Positions 23,936 through 37,264 of a stretch of 64,000 nucleotides of DNA are shown here, one piece after another. A program made the translations under genes and the position numbers. Within the stretch, counting starts at the first letter, position 1. Each line of letters opens with the position of its first letter. This DNA comes from Steromphala cineraria (Eukaryota > Mollusca > Gastropoda > Trochida > Trochidae): the NCBI GenBank assembly GCA_916613615.1, contig OU744720.1:66189971-66253970 (forward strand), written 5' to 3'. Under the pieces are notes generated by a model. That model ran no database searches, had not been told where the DNA came from, and saw only the letters and a list, made by a program, of their open reading frames with translations.

Positions 23936-26900
23936 AATTCTATTTTGAAGCTCAGTTTAAAATGCTTTTATTTCCAAAATGTTACATCTTTGCAGTCAAC
24001 CCAATCATCATTATATATTCATTCCACAGTTTAATGTCTTTACAAAATGCATTCTCTTTGTGATGCTTTCATAATCACACCCTTAGGATGATACATAAAC
24101 ATTCGGTGACTCACCATATACATGTACAGCTATAGACAATGGAATATTTGATTTCGAAAAGGGAATACCCTTACATACAAATGTATCAAGAAATCAACGG
24201 CACTGCATGTTGAACACGAAAAATGTTTTTTGATATCATCATTTTACCATGTAAGCAATTCCTCAAAGAATCTAATCGTATTTCCTAAATATTGTGCATA
24301 ATGGTGGTTGTGGATAGTTATTTATCTATAAACAGGACAAACTGAAGTCTCAGTAATGACATAAGTGAAGCATGATTCAGGGTTGTCTCTCCATGCTGCG
24401 GTTAACAAGGGTAGTAAGGAGGGTTAACTTTCTTTCAATTTCTGAGAAACATTATTCATTAAGCTTCACAGTGCTATTGCAATGTGCAATGTGGGGTCAA
24501 TAGGTTTCTGTTTCTGCTAGTAAATCAATCAAATGATAATCAATCAATGCACTCGATTTTTTCTTGAAAAGAAAGAATGTCTGCAAAAGTGAGACCACTC
24601 TGTAATTAAAGACCGCTGAAGTAATGAATTGACTTCAAACGTAACGTTTAGGCTTTAAACCTATCAGTGTTAACATAGGCAATCAAATTAAAGTTAACAA
24701 GGAGGAAAATGACAAAATATAATCATATATGATTTTTTTAATATGAATTATCTTTTGTGAAAAGTCATAATGCTACTGACAAAAGATAATAGACACATGA
24801 TAATATGCAGATTTTGAGCAAGCTAAATTAACATCTACATCAGTATTTTAGTATCAGTCCATTACCAATTACGTAATAATGTTTGTTATGCAATCACCTT
24901 GTTTTGCATATGAATTTGCCAAGCATAATATGTAACTTGAATTCAGCAAAAGCTTAATTTAAGGACACTATAAGGCCAAATGAAAAAAGGATGATTAGAA
25001 TCTAGCAAAAATGTGTCAGAGCCAGTTTTTTAAATGTTACAGACAACATTTCAAATGCTACTTGTGCTATATTCCAATACCTCTATTCACACGAAAAGGA
25101 TAATGAGGGTCTGAGCAGTATTTTTAATGTGTGTGATTTCAGCATGACGGGAACAGCCTTTCCCAATTTCAAAATAATGTAAGTGCTGACATAAGCATTT
25201 TCCTGTTGATTTCAATGTGCTATCTGAGAGGTGACCTGTCCCAGATCGCTTTTTGTTTGACTTCCGCATCCGCTTCAAGAGTGGTCTTCATCAAATCAAC
25301 TAAAGAGCCAATAACTGGATGAATACCACCATCTCTCTGTAAGTCAGGTTTCATGGGAGATCCCTTCTTTCTATGCAGTCTCATTTGTTGGATATCACGC
25401 TCACCATCTATTTCAATTTATTTCCTATGACTTTAGAAGCAGTCAACAATGTTGTGCTCTTAATCAGAGGAGTGGTATTTGATTACTCATTTATATATAT
25501 CACAGTCTGATATTTCGGGAAATCAATGCCTGCATTAAAACTTAGGACATACGTCTTAAATTAACAAAGGAAATTGTGAGACTTGCAGTCAATTGTTTTC
25601 TTCCTTACGTCAAGTGAAGGATAAGGAATATTTTGTTTGCTATAGATATCATCTTGCGTATGCAGGCTAGAGCGTTTAAAGTTTTCCTTGTGATTGAAGG
25701 TACACAATTACTAGGAACGTGATTGATTTGGACAAACGTCAGACTACTTACTAAATGATGAAATTTCATTCCAATACAAATCCCTGGGGGAGAACGTATT
25801 TCAAGCAATTTCAAACTTGCCATTGTGATCATCTAACAAGGAAGCATATAGATATTGAGCAACCATGCCAATTACTTGCCCATATTATTGATAGTAACTC
25901 ATAACATTTTATAATTTGTCTCATCTTTAAGTAAACTATTTCGAGCTTTTCATGCCGTATTCTCAAAGTGATAAGAAAATGGGTTAAATCATCATTTAAA
26001 AAAACTTTTAAGTTTAAAAAAAAAATATATAAACAGTTTATGTTCATAAATTGTTCCAAAATTTATTATGACATAACACAAAATTAATGTTCATAAACGA
26101 AGAAGAAGCTATATGTGAAAATCAATAACCATGCCTATATTTTTTCACATAATGACAATACTTTAAACGTGGTAGGGGTTATGTTAGTGTTAATTCTATC
26201 TCTTAACCCTGCCTACATTAAATAGATATTTGAACAAAACATTAACCAGTCACAAAACATCTTTATTCAAACTACTGTAAATATGTGTTATCGGAAACTT
26301 ACCATTATTAAATACATCAAACATTTCTTACATATTAAATAAATCTTAAACTCTGGTATGAACTTTATTTTGCCTGGCGGTTAAAGAAACATTCAAAATT
26401 TAGCGAAACAAAGATGAAAAACTGTGGCAATGTCTATATTATCATTAACTCTTTTTATCAAATGAGCAGATCAAGAGTTTTCAATTTTCAGAAGAAATAT
26501 ATTGAACAAGAGACATCCAAATCTTTCAGCAAAAACACTACGAACACATTTTGTATTAAGACAATAAATAAATAAATACCCTGGTTTAAGTTTACAAGAA
26601 CGCCTGATTGGATCCTGAGAAAAAAAACGACATAAGCAACTGATAGATTATTATATTATACAATATTATGATACAGTAATGTGGAATAGTTATCCTCATT
26701 ATCAGAGATGAACCTCTATTTAAAGAGGAACTTTTATTTTCTTTATTTCAAACCTTAAGGACACATCAGTCACGTTACAAATATCTTCAATTATTCATCT
26801 ACTGGCCATAAATTTATTTGTTTTGTGTGTTACAGATAAACAACATGTATAAAGGTCGGAACATGATGATGATGTGACCAGGATATATACATGTATATTC

Positions 26901-28235
26901 ACAATATAATCTTATGTTAGGATAAGATTCATTTCAATCACAATTTCCTTATTAGTGTGGAAGAGAAAGAGAGAAATAAGTTAACCGTCCTGCCTGTCAT
27001 GATATTGATTCACTTGAAAAGTAAGATTTGATTAATCATGAGCTTTTTATCTTAAATGTCATCAGCTAAGTCAGTTTAAGATGTCATTTGGTCTACTTTG
27101 GGAAATTCGAAAAAGTGATTTGTTTTATAATTTCTATTAAATAATTTTTCAATCTTTGGAAATGAACAAGTGAAAAAACCAAAGAATAGCGAAATCCAAC
27201 ATTTCTTGAGGCTTGAGTTATGAATGTCGTTTTTGTCAGTTATGACATTTCTATCTTATGAGTTGGACAATAAGATGAATGTATGTCAAGCTATCCAATT
27301 TAAAAGAGTAACTATTATTTGAATATGGGCCATGGAACGTTGTATGTTATGCTTTTTTTTGGCTGACTAATTTAAATCCGTGAATCAGTAGAAGTGAAGT
27401 CAACCACTCAGGTGAGGGAGAACTTATATAAAATATTTCAGTGCATGCTATTTATTCAACTTTAAACATTATAGATCGTCTTTGTGACAGTTATCACATT
27501 CATTACCTAACAACACAAACAAGTATAACTGAAACGACTGTTTTGAATCTTATACGAATTTTTTCAAAGATATACACTGTAGACATACTCCAAATGTGAT
27601 ATTTCTTTTTGAAAAGTTAAAAAACACTTAAGTCAATATTAAATGAACGGGTCTTGTCTCAAAAAAGAAAGTTTTAAATAAAAATGTGTTGGTGACACAT
27701 GACAGACTCATGGTTATTATGTGTTTGTCTTATCAAATTTCTACAGGTAAAATCTGTACATGTGTAAAATGATTAATATATTGATTGATTTAAGCAATAT
27801 ATTACCTAGTAAAGAACATGATTTACGATTGGTAACATGATCAATTGTTTCTTAGAAATATATTGTGTTTGTAGTCGAAAACATAAGTATAAAATGTGAT
27901 GCCCATTTAAATAGTTGCGCTTAACATGTATAGTTTGTTAGGGTAACACCACGATGGATTAACGTTGTGTTTGCCCTTGTTTGATATAAAGGCTTGATAT
28001 CTTCACCGATATGTACCCTAACAAAACGACAGTAAACCGTAATGTAAATAGTAAACCTTTCTCTCTCTGTCTGAAAACATGTATTATTTACAGGAAGACA
28101 GCTTTGTGAGCAAGTGTACAATCACTAGTAAATGATCATTACAAATCGTTTATGTAAGACAAATGTGCATTATGACTAAAAACAGAAAAAGATAGTGTTA
28201 TCATGTTTTTCCCATCTTCATGAAATGAATGATCA
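23936..28235 (+). repeat. P segment, copy 2, right part
   Basis: Collinear with 14838-19655. Contains R module copy 3. Unlike P1 it runs on without a break into Q1. Confidence 0.85.
25070..25850 (+). repeat. R module copy 3
   Basis: Hairpin GGGAACAGCCTTTCCC at 25149-25164. Positions 25010-25196 match 16012-16202 with about one difference, clearly better conserved than neighbouring P sequence. Confidence 0.75.
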
Positions 28236-29229
28236 TGCTGACAAGTGTCAATATTCAAACTGTTATTGGGCAGATGGCAAGAGTCACTGTCCCTAAAAAC
28301 GGTTTTTTTGTTTTTCTATTATTTAACTATTATTATTTGTTCAATATCTGGGTAATTTTTTCAACAATAGCAATGACTAAAAAACTGAAGAACCTTTACA
28401 AAAAACACCTTGAAGTATTATTGCTTTACTAGCTTAAGTGCTATATAGGTATTAACTAGCAGTTTTTACCTGCAATCTCTGAAAAATACTGTTTTTCTGA
28501 CAACTGAAAATTTCTGTATCAATGCAACATCATTTTATTTTCATCAGAGTAGAATTAAATGCTATGTCATTTTTTACAAAGTATTGTTTTGTTTCAAATC
28601 TAACCATATATACGTGCAATTTAAAACATCTAAAGCATAAATCACCCGTATACAATTCTTTGATATAACATCCTTAAATGCACAAGTCAATATCACATGC
28701 AAAATCTAAATGAATACTAGCTTTATAACCCAACATAAACGTTTAACTCCTCATTAACTATTTAACTGCTAAATTTAAAATTGACAAAATGACGTGTAGT
28801 ACTGTCCGTATTGTTATAATAATTGCGAGTGAACACACTCATGCTGTCACGAAACAACACTGAATGGTTGTAAAATAAAATTTTAATCAAGTCGGTACAT
28901 CTTGATCAAACATTTCCCAAACTGCAACAAATTAAGAATAAAGCCACCAAGCCTGACATTTATGTTTCCAATTTGGTCCTCTATATGAATAATGCCCACT
29001 GTTTTTGCTTTTTCAAATGGGTATGTTACTCAAGTAAAAAAGTGATGAAATGAATGTTGCAAACTCAGTCACAAGAGGGTAAACCAATATGCCCCTGCCA
29101 TATATTCCGGGAGCATACAAACCAAGACACAATAGAGAATATGTTATAAGGTTTATTATCAAATTAGTGTAAATAATTGACATGGCTTAGAAGATACGAT
29201 CAAGATGTGTCACCCATATGAAATTGTTT

Positions 29230-29870
29230 GAAATCCGTTCTGCCAACAAGGCTTTGTACTGGATGGAAATTTCAGCTTGTAGCAGAAGCTTTTCAGATGT
29301 TATTCAAGTCTTTCACGTTCCTAGCTATTACATACTTTCTATTCCCAGGGACAATTGACACGTTCAAGGCATGCATACGCAGGATGATATCTTAAGCAAA
29401 CAAAATATGTATTAACCTCTACTCGAAATAGGCAAATGAAGGAAATGATCTGTAAGCCTACCGATTTCTTCTTCCATCATACCGATCAGTTATCAAATTT
29501 CACTATTCTGATTGGAGCAAATCTTTGTCTGCTTTTAACTTTATCTATATGAACTGGAATAGAAAAATAGATAGTGTGATATCCAACAAATGAAACAGCA
29601 GAGAAAGAATTGTGTGATATCAAAAAAATGAAACAGCAGAGAAAGAATTGGTCACCAATTTCTTCTTCCATCATACTGATTAATTTTTAAATTTCACTAT
29701 TCTGATTAGAGCCAATCTCGTTGACTGCTTTTAACTTTATCTATATGAACTGAATTGGAATAAGAAAATAGATAGTGTGATATCCAACAAATGAAACAGC
29801 AGAGAAAGAATTGGTCTCGCATGAAATCTTGGTTACAGAAGCCTTGTGCTATTATTCTAGTTGATTAATT
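29230..29870 (-). repeat. R module copy 4
   Basis: Reverse-oriented R: gcatacgcaggatgatatc, gcaaacaaaatat, then the gatatccaacaaatgaaac block. Internally duplicated (see the 194-bp repeat). Confidence 0.65.
29465..29820 (+). repeat. 194-bp tandem duplication with a 38-bp inner duplication
   Basis: The tttcttcttccatcat block starts at 29465 and again at 29659. Within the first unit the tgtgatatc...gaaagaattg stretch of about 38 bp is itself doubled (29575 and 29613). The 62-codon minus-strand frame here is a by-product. Confidence 0.85.
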
Positions 29871-30089
29871 TTGACGAAGACCATTACGAATTCACTGTTT
29901 GTTAGATCAAGAAAATGGGAATACTAGGGACATTTTCGCTATCACCATATAACAAACCCTTTTCTTTGTTTCTTCGTAAAATGTGTTTTATATAGAAGGC
30001 ACATGAAATAATACTTCTAGAGATTTATTATTAAGATAACTGAAATTGTTGACATACTTGTTCAATATCTTGAAATTCATTCTTCATCA

Positions 30090-30740
30090 GATTGATACAC
30101 GCCGAGTCACGAAATTTGAAATTGCTTGAAATCATTTCTGCCTCATTTTGTATTTGATTAAAACTTCATCATGTAGAAGACGAACAAGGTCGAGTCAATC
30201 ACGTCTAAAGCTAATGCACGTGCTCATAGTGGAAACACTCAAGAAGGCAACTCAGGTAATATATTAAGCAAACCAATATTAATTAACCTTTACTAGAAAC
30301 CACAAGTATTATATTAGGTATTGATCTCCCAACATCCCAGACTGTGGTTCATGTTATTAAGAAATCAGAGAAATCTTCTGATTGAAGCAAAACAGGGTTG
30401 ACTAATTCTAACTCCATATGAACTAAATTGAAATAGATGGTAAGCGTGATATCGAATAAGTGAGACCGCAGAGACGCTTGAAATCAGACTTAAATACTGG
30501 CTGGTGTTATCACTCCAGTTATAGGTGATTTGATAATGACCTCTTTTAAATGGAGACGGGCGTCAGACGAGAGATCTTCTCGTAAAAGGGACATTGAAAT
30601 AATCAGAGCCATCTATCCTTACGCGAGTCATTTTATTTGGTAAAAGGGAAAGGCTGTTCCCGTCATGCTGAAATCACACACGTTGAAATATCTTCTCAGA
30701 CGCGCATATTCCCTTTAACATGTGAACGGAGATGTTGGCA
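30090..30740 (-). repeat. R module copy 5
   Basis: Contains the gaaattgcttgaaatcatttctgcc, gtcaatcacgtc and cgtgatatcgaata blocks and the hairpin core GGGAAAGGCTGTTCCC (30646-30661) followed by gtcatgctgaaatcacacacg. Confidence 0.7.
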
Positions 30741-32162
30741 TCTACCACACTTGGCATTATCCAGGCCACAAATCTTTATTCAGTGAATCATGCATATGGT
30801 TCTTAAGGAATTACTAAACACAACCACTGATATGTACAATTTGAAGGACAGATACATAGAAAGAATGTTTCATGATCTTAAGACAAATCCTCATGTTGCC
30901 ATATTTGACGAGAATCTCATAGGGTAAAATAATGATATTAAAATGATTGGTTTTTGACTGCATTCAAAAGTGATAATATATAATTATCCATATTAATAGT
31001 ATTCCCTTTATTTTGACTTTTGTTAAATCCTTTGCATATTAAGCTCATTTTGTGACTCGTAGTATTTGTTTGAAAGCCTCACAATGCATATGGTGTTTTT
31101 CTCTTAAATAAAATGCTGTGGAATGTGCATTTTATGATTATGTGGTGGACTGTTGTACTGTTTCAAAAGATGTAAAAGCAATTGCGCGTAACAGCTTACA
31201 CAAGGAAACAAACATTTTCACACTTGGCTTCTAATTGGAATTTATAAATAGTTCATATTTCTATTTTTGCTATTTCACAAGAAAGAAAAACCTAGTTCAA
31301 ACAGTTCACTTTGCAGATTGGATATGAATCAGAAGAGAGTAATATTTAGTGAGGAACGTTTCACTGTAATCTGATGTAGATGAGGGAATAAGATGTTACC
31401 AAAACATCAAGGTTCGGACAATGAGATACTAACTTGACCAGTAGGTGTGTTATCAATTCTAATGTCGTTTTCTCAAGTTGATGTTATTTGCCGAAACTAA
31501 AAGACTAAACTTGCGGCAAAGAAGTTAGTTCTCACTGAAATTTAATTTCTGACTGATGAGGTGATGAAGGACAAGACATTAGTTTGTTTCCCTGTTAATC
31601 TGTCTCGTATTAATTCTCTTTGAATTCTCTTAAGTCAAGTCAGCTGTATTTTGGTTGCTAAAATCATTCAGATTATTATAACATGAGATGATATTAAATA
31701 GACAATTCTACAATATCATTCAGTTACAGATGATCAAGCTAGGTTGTTAAATATCGTCTCATTGCAATAATCAAAACTCTTAAAATTGTATTACACAGTA
31801 TTAACCACGATCCTACGTGTTGTCATATCGTAATACATAGTTTGACAAATAATGGCCAATACTGTGGCAAACATCAACTTGTGTAACAAAATAAACATAA
31901 TTGAAGGTAAAACCCAAAAAAGAGTGAGGAAAAGAAACATGAGGTTAGTTGAAACTGAGAGAGAGAGAGAGGTGCAACTGATGGCTATTTGTTGAGCAGC
32001 GAGTCCATTTAAACAATAATCTTCATTGTCTGACACATTGGACCCCTAAAAATATCATTTGGTTTTAAATCTTTGAAGATTTATCTCATCAACTGCTCAT
32101 AGTAGATCAAAATATATTTAACCTGAATCAACCACAAATTCGCATCTGTAAAGGAACCAAAT

Positions 32163-32990
32163 GCACATCAGTTGACAACCACGACCTCCATGATCCTCTC
32201 CAGCCAACACAGCACCGAGACTGCATTGCTGAAAGATATCAGTGACATTCGTCTAGGCATTGATGACAAGAAGCTCGCAGTGTTAGTACTTCTTGACTTA
32301 AATAGTGCTTTTGACACTCATTGAGCATTTGAAGCTGGACTTTTACATCGTTGGTTTGAATCGTACCTACATGTATGTGACAGAAGTGAGCTTGTTATTA
32401 CCGACGTCTTGTCATCTGAATCATCATGTCTCACATGTGGGGTTCCTCAAGGATCCGTCTTAGGACCGGTTCTTTTTACTTTGTATGTCAAAGAGCTTGG
32501 AAGAGTTGTAGAAAGTCATCAAATCAACTGACACCATTATGCAAGATGACTCTCAAGTCTACAAATGTATTGGAACAAGGCTCCAACACTGGCAACAGGC
32601 ACATGCATAGTTTAGCAATTTGACCACATGCGATCAAAGCAAGGATGACCAATATAAAAAAAAATTAAATAGCACAAAGACCGAATGTATTGTACTTGGT
32701 CCACAGAAACGATGAACACAGTGTGAACTTACTGAATTCAAGTTCGACAACACCAACATTCAACTAGTTGACAAGGTGAAAGACCTAGGGGTTACAATTG
32801 ACTCCAACTTGTCATTTGACAATCACATCGCCAATCTTGCGTGAACCTGTTTTGCGCAACTGCGCACGATGGGGCACATTTGTACATATCTCACTAAAGA
32901 GTCCGCTTTGAGCATGTTACATATAAGCATGCTATTATTATAAATTACTACTATTATTATTATTATTTTAATAGTATCAGTTCAACCTGA
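32163..32990 (+). pseudogene. LINE reverse transcriptase relic (CR1/L2-like)
   Basis: Recognisable reverse transcriptase blocks lie in order on the plus strand: an STETALLKDI segment near 32210, motif A LLDLNSAFDT (about 32290-32320), the CGVPQGSVLGPVLFTLYV block (about 32436-32489), a broken YADD box at 32538-32550, and the VKDLGVTIDSNLSF segment near 32777-32820. The reading frame is lost: a stop follows motif A, sequence between motif A and the next block is missing, and one extra base splits the YADD codons. Block wording resembles the CR1/L2/Rex1 group. Q2 has matching flanks (44850-44930 and 45040-45080) without this insert, so the copy entered Q1 after duplication. It ends near an ATT-rich tail at 32945-32968. 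Confidence 0.85.
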
Positions 32991-33469
32991 CTGCTTTTAA
33001 ATCGCTAACAGCAACAGATGATTACTGTTTACGGATTTAAAATAAAAATAAAAAGATCAGGAACCCACCAGGCTTGATGTTGAAATTAGAACGAACTTAT
33101 TACTTTGAAGCATTGTCATGGGCATGCCTCTTCTTGTATCCTGTAGACAAAATAACATTCTTTGATTGTTTATGCCACCATGTAGATTTTGAACGACACA
33201 TACGTTTTTGCAATATTTCTACCGCTTTTACTAAAGGATTGTATTGTTCTTTTCCAAAGTATTTCTCCAGACAAGAGTATATTCTTTAACTAGTTCTTAT
33301 AAACAAGAAGATTGAGTAAAAATTTGACATTCTTTTGTTTAGTTTAGCTTATTTTTGATTGTTTCTACATGAAGTTAAAGACATGTTTCTGTCTAGATAA
33401 AATTATAGAATACATTACATCAGCGGATATAGTTCACATGGTTGTCTATTAGCTTATTTGCTTCCTCTC

Positions 33470-34190
33470 CTAGATAATGCATCGATATGTGCCCAAACAG
33501 GAAATTGCATGAAAACACTTCTGCCCCTAGGGCTTTATGGCTAGATTGAAATTTCATAATATAGTAGTCTGACATTTGTTCGAGGTATCGCCTTTTATTT
33601 CACGTGTTTTTACAGAAGTAATGATAAGGCTTAGGCTAACACACATGATTAAACCTAAAGCAAACTGATGGACTATGTACTCTGTATTCGATATCAGTAA
33701 GAAAGCAAATTATAAACTCTCAAAATCTCATTTCAGCCATTTATAATTGACGGTCAATAACGTCTTATAGCAAACATTGATTTCCTTACAGGCCCAGTTA
33801 TGCTTCATATAAAAGTGCAATTAAAATCAACTCTGCTGATTAATGCAACACGTAGTAGACTGCTTCAAAATTCCTATTTACTAGATTTAAATAGATGGCG
33901 AGTGTTATATATTACAAATGAGACCAGAGAAAGCATGGGCCTCATATGAAACGTGACTTACAGACGGTTGGTGATATGTCAGTAATATATTCTCTATTTG
34001 ATTTGATAAAGACCAGTCAGCAGTGAGAGCTGCTTCTCAAATGGGGCATCAAACTAATCACAATTATTTTTGTATATTAGAAATATCGTTGAAACGGAAA
34101 TACTGCTTCTGTCGCACTCAGATTACTGCTCAGATTATGGTCATTTAATTTGTTAGGGTGGTTATTGTATCTACACGAAATAGAACATTT
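33470..34190 (-). repeat. R module copy 6 (degraded)
   Basis: Contains gatatgtgcccaaacaggaaatt, cccctagggctttatgg and the cgagtgttatat...aaatgagaccagagaaagc block. The hairpin core is lost. Closest relative is copy 9. Confidence 0.65.
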
Positions 34191-34276
34191 GTTACACCAC
34201 TAGGGTAAGTTATGTCGATTGATCTGACGATTCGTTTTTCTGAAAAACCAAACACCTCGGTCATTGACATGTGTTG

Positions 34277-34992
34277 AGGTCGGTTACTGTTGCAATGAGA
34301 ACGACTGGTGTTTGTTCAGCGGGTTTTTTCTTTTCTCACGGGTAGATACCTTATAACCTCGGCTACGCCTCAGACTTGATACCTTCCCTCGAAACTTAAA
34401 CATTCGGAATTTTCCAATATTGCTTTTTGAAGAAAAATTCCGAATGTAAGTTGTTTTTTCCGAATTTTATGAAACAACCTCTAATTAACTACATCATTCG
34501 CATGCATAACCAATATAACCACCCCAACCAGAATAACTCAAAAGATTACACAACAAACATTGTAAGCATTTAATTGAATTGAAATTCTTTCAAAGTACAT
34601 GTTTTGACAATTTTTATCGGATTCAGTCGCTATTGTGTTCCATCCTGCATTAGATAGTACTGGTAGTCATCTCTCCCGCCCTTTTGAAAAATCAGTTATA
34701 GATTTAAGTAAATAACAACAAAGTTAGATAATAAAACTTTCTGTTTTACAAGAGCATTATAAAGATGCCAGGATTGAAGCCATCCTTAACACAAACTCTA
34801 CTTCCGTTAGCGCTTGTTAACCATTTCTTCGTCGCTTATAACAACTACACAGTCCCAAATGAATTGTGTCGACTGACAGTCGTCGTGTGATCACGTGTTC
34901 TTGCACGAGAATCGCGTGCGTTGTGTCGTCACGTGAGCGCTAATTGTACGTTTCGGCGCACTGTTGGTTCTGACCCAAACAATAACCGACCT
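34277..34992. mobile_element. 716-bp inverted-repeat element in Q1
   Basis: The ends are AGGTCGGTTACTGTT (34277-34291) and AACAATAACCGACCT (34978-34992), 15 bp inverted with one mismatch. The inverted similarity continues weakly for about 20 bp. Inside are the hairpin ACATTCGGAATTTT/AAAATTCCGAATGT (34400-34447) and two CACGTG E-boxes near 34890 and 34930. The matching part of Q2 (near 46200-46260) lacks it. No clear target duplication and no coding sequence. Confidence 0.6.
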
Positions 34993-35097
34993 AGGGCAGT
35001 TATTTAATATAAAAATAGGAATAATTTTGTTGTAAATAAATATGTATCATGCAAAATACGTAAAAGAGAAGTATGCCCACGTGGTGTAAATCATTTA

Positions 35098-35190
35098 ATT
35101 ACCCTTACTACGGTAGTTAGTTAAAACAACTCAATTTGGGCTCCGCCCTCGAAAGGTTTGTTTAAATAACTACCATGTAAGAGTAATTAA
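35098..35190. repeat. imperfect palindrome of about 90 bp
   Basis: The arms aattacccttactacggtag and, inverted, ctaccatgtaagagtaatt flank a gggctccgccctcg core. It lies just outside the 716-bp element and is also missing from Q2, so the two may form one larger insertion. Confidence 0.65.
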
Positions 35191-35611
35191 CCGTAACATA
35201 AGCTATGGTACGAGACTTAGATTACTTAAATTGGTTTATAATATTGCTTCCTCTCAAGCTCTTCTTCTATCCACACTACAAAAAAAAAAGAAAAACAGAT
35301 TAGAGATGCTGGTATGCATCCTTTCCATCCGCCTATCCCTGTTTTTCTGATGCTTTGTACAGTGATATTGCTCCATCATTTTATGTGCTACTCATCTTTC
35401 TCTTAAGTTTGTATAATGTCGTTTATTTGTTGGTTATATCAATATACCCCGTTTCTACTCAAACCAAACATTTTCCCAATACCATGCTATTATATATTTA
35501 CTTCACCTTAACTACAAGATGGTAAACTATGTTGACATTGATAGGTGTGAAGCCTGAATGGATCAAGGGAGAAATAAGTGTGTTCACCTTTGTTGACCTT
35601 CTTTCTAACCT

Positions 35612-35696
35612 GGAAATATCACGTTCATCAATCGAAACAAGGAAATATCACGTTCATCAATCGAAAGCAGGAAATATCATTTTCATCAATCGAGCA
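35612..35696 (+). repeat. 29-bp tandem repeat, 3 units
   Basis: Units beginning ggaaatatca start at 35612, 35641 and 35670. The corresponding place in Q2 (near 46688) has a single unit. Confidence 0.9.
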
Positions 35697-36330
35697 TTGA
35701 TTCCTTGATTACGGAAATTAAAACCGTTAACACTATATTGCATTAATAAGTTATCATGTTGGTGTGTATCACTATGACAGAATATAACTCAATTAGCATG
35801 TTGATGTTAATGAAATCGAATCAATCTGAGTGAAGGTTCCTTTCAGCATAAAGCTGGGGCAAGGAACTACATTTGCCCAATAGCTTGCAGTAAAAGCTAC
35901 ATGCATTACGATTATCAATATTCAAATGAACTTAGCTTAATATTTCATGTTCCTGATGCCAAGTAATTTTTATATTTGTATACAAGAAGGCATCCTTACT
36001 AGCAAATTTGACTAGAAGGTCAGAAAATAAGGAAATTTCTGATTTTTCTGACTAACTTCCGAGAGAGCAGAGAGATTACATATTACATTGTAGTCTTTTT
36101 TTTCTTTCCCTGTGATATGCTCTTAATTTTTCTTTAAGATATTTTGTATGATAAATACCAGTAGTTTTATAGAGACTCTTGTTTTACATTTTTTGTAATA
36201 TCTTCACATAATACGTGGAAATAATTGACTTAAATTGAAAAATAAAAAAGTCAGTTAAAAAGGGCGAAGCGGAGCGCTCCATTAACGTGGATTGACTTCA
36301 ACTCTCTGACGTGAGAGATAGGAGTCTACT

Positions 36331-37264
36331 TAGAAGATAAATAGTTGTATTTATAACATTTCCGGGATTCATTGTTATTCAACACCCGCAAATTTAGTTT
36401 AAAACCGACGGCGTTTTTATTTGGTAAATTATAAAATAAAATTTATCATAAAACAAATAACAATTTACACAATTATAAAACAGTAGGTTTCTAATCAAAA
36501 ACACTATCCATATCTGGTTTTCAAATATTTTTCCTCTCACACTGTTAATGAAAAGTAAACCTAAAAGCATGATGCATTTGAAAGTCACTATACAACCGTT
36601 GAGAATTCCCAAAGTCGTGGATATCCAAAAGGTGTTTTCATTGGCTGCAAATAAGGGAGATATTTCAAGTTACAACTATTTGCCGCTAGGACAATCTGCC
36701 GGAACTCCAGGATCTTGGCGTAATAGAACAGAGGCTAACTCGGGTATGACTGAGCTGCCTCGGTGGGGAGAGAATGATGGTCTCTGTAACATTTCCAAAA
36801 TTGCAATTGGCTCTGACACAATCTAGCTAGATTCTCACCATTCGTTTCTCAGTTGGCTTTATAGTTAGTTTTAATTACGCTTCTTTTTAATAAGTTTTTA
36901 TAGGGAAATTGCATACCAAAACCAAACAATGTCGTCAGGTATGTACTGGATAGTCAACAAATCGCTTTACATTAGGTCATAAGGTGTAGTTTACCATATA
37001 CTTTCATCCTGTGGAATTTGACACATGCACACTTCTTTCACGCACAATTCAAAGAAAGGCAATCTAGTTAAAACTAGCTGTAATGCTATCGTCCCCAAAG
37101 TCCTTACGTTACATCTAGCTACTAACCCACCTGGTCCGTTTCGCGCATGCGCGGAAACCAGCCAATTGAAAAATAACTGGCTGATCCCTTTGAATTGTAG
37201 AATGAAAGTAAGTGTGCTTCCCTGAAAACATTATTCAAGTGTGTTTCTTTTTATAGTTAGTGTA
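36331..37264. other. unique block between Q1 and the inverted P copy; gene status unclear
   Basis: This is the least repetitive, least AT-rich part of the middle of the window. It holds a 92-codon plus frame (36548-36826) and a 66-codon plus frame (37025-37225). Neither shows a domain I recognise, and splice signals could not be judged. It also carries a perfect NRF-1-type site at 37142-37153 followed by gccaat. A diverged exon or an old element are both possible. Confidence 0.35.
37142..37153. promoter_or_regulatory. CGCGCATGCGCG palindrome (NRF-1-type site)
   Basis: A perfect match to the YGCGCAYGCGCR consensus and a 12-bp palindrome, followed within about 10 bp by ccaat and by a small ccagcca/tggctg inverted pair. 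It is unusual in such AT-rich sequence. No transcript start can be assigned. Confidence 0.35.

Larger units (their letters stand above)
28236..36330 (+). repeat. Q segment, copy 1
   Basis: Collinear with 39000-47560 through many anchors: gatatgtgccaaa-type blocks, ccatatttgacgagaatct (30900 versus 43998), aagcaattgcg(c/g)gtaacagc (31180 versus 44133), gcccctagggctttatggct (33520 versus 45531), ctacaagatggta (35512 versus 46598) and gacgtgagagatagga (36309 versus 47534). Q1 carries a LINE and an inverted-repeat element that Q2 lacks. No gene was recognised. Confidence 0.8.

Noticed and set aside
31959..31972. GA microsatellite conserved with 44656-44672
   Set aside because: Simple sequence inherited by the Q duplication; no independent interest.
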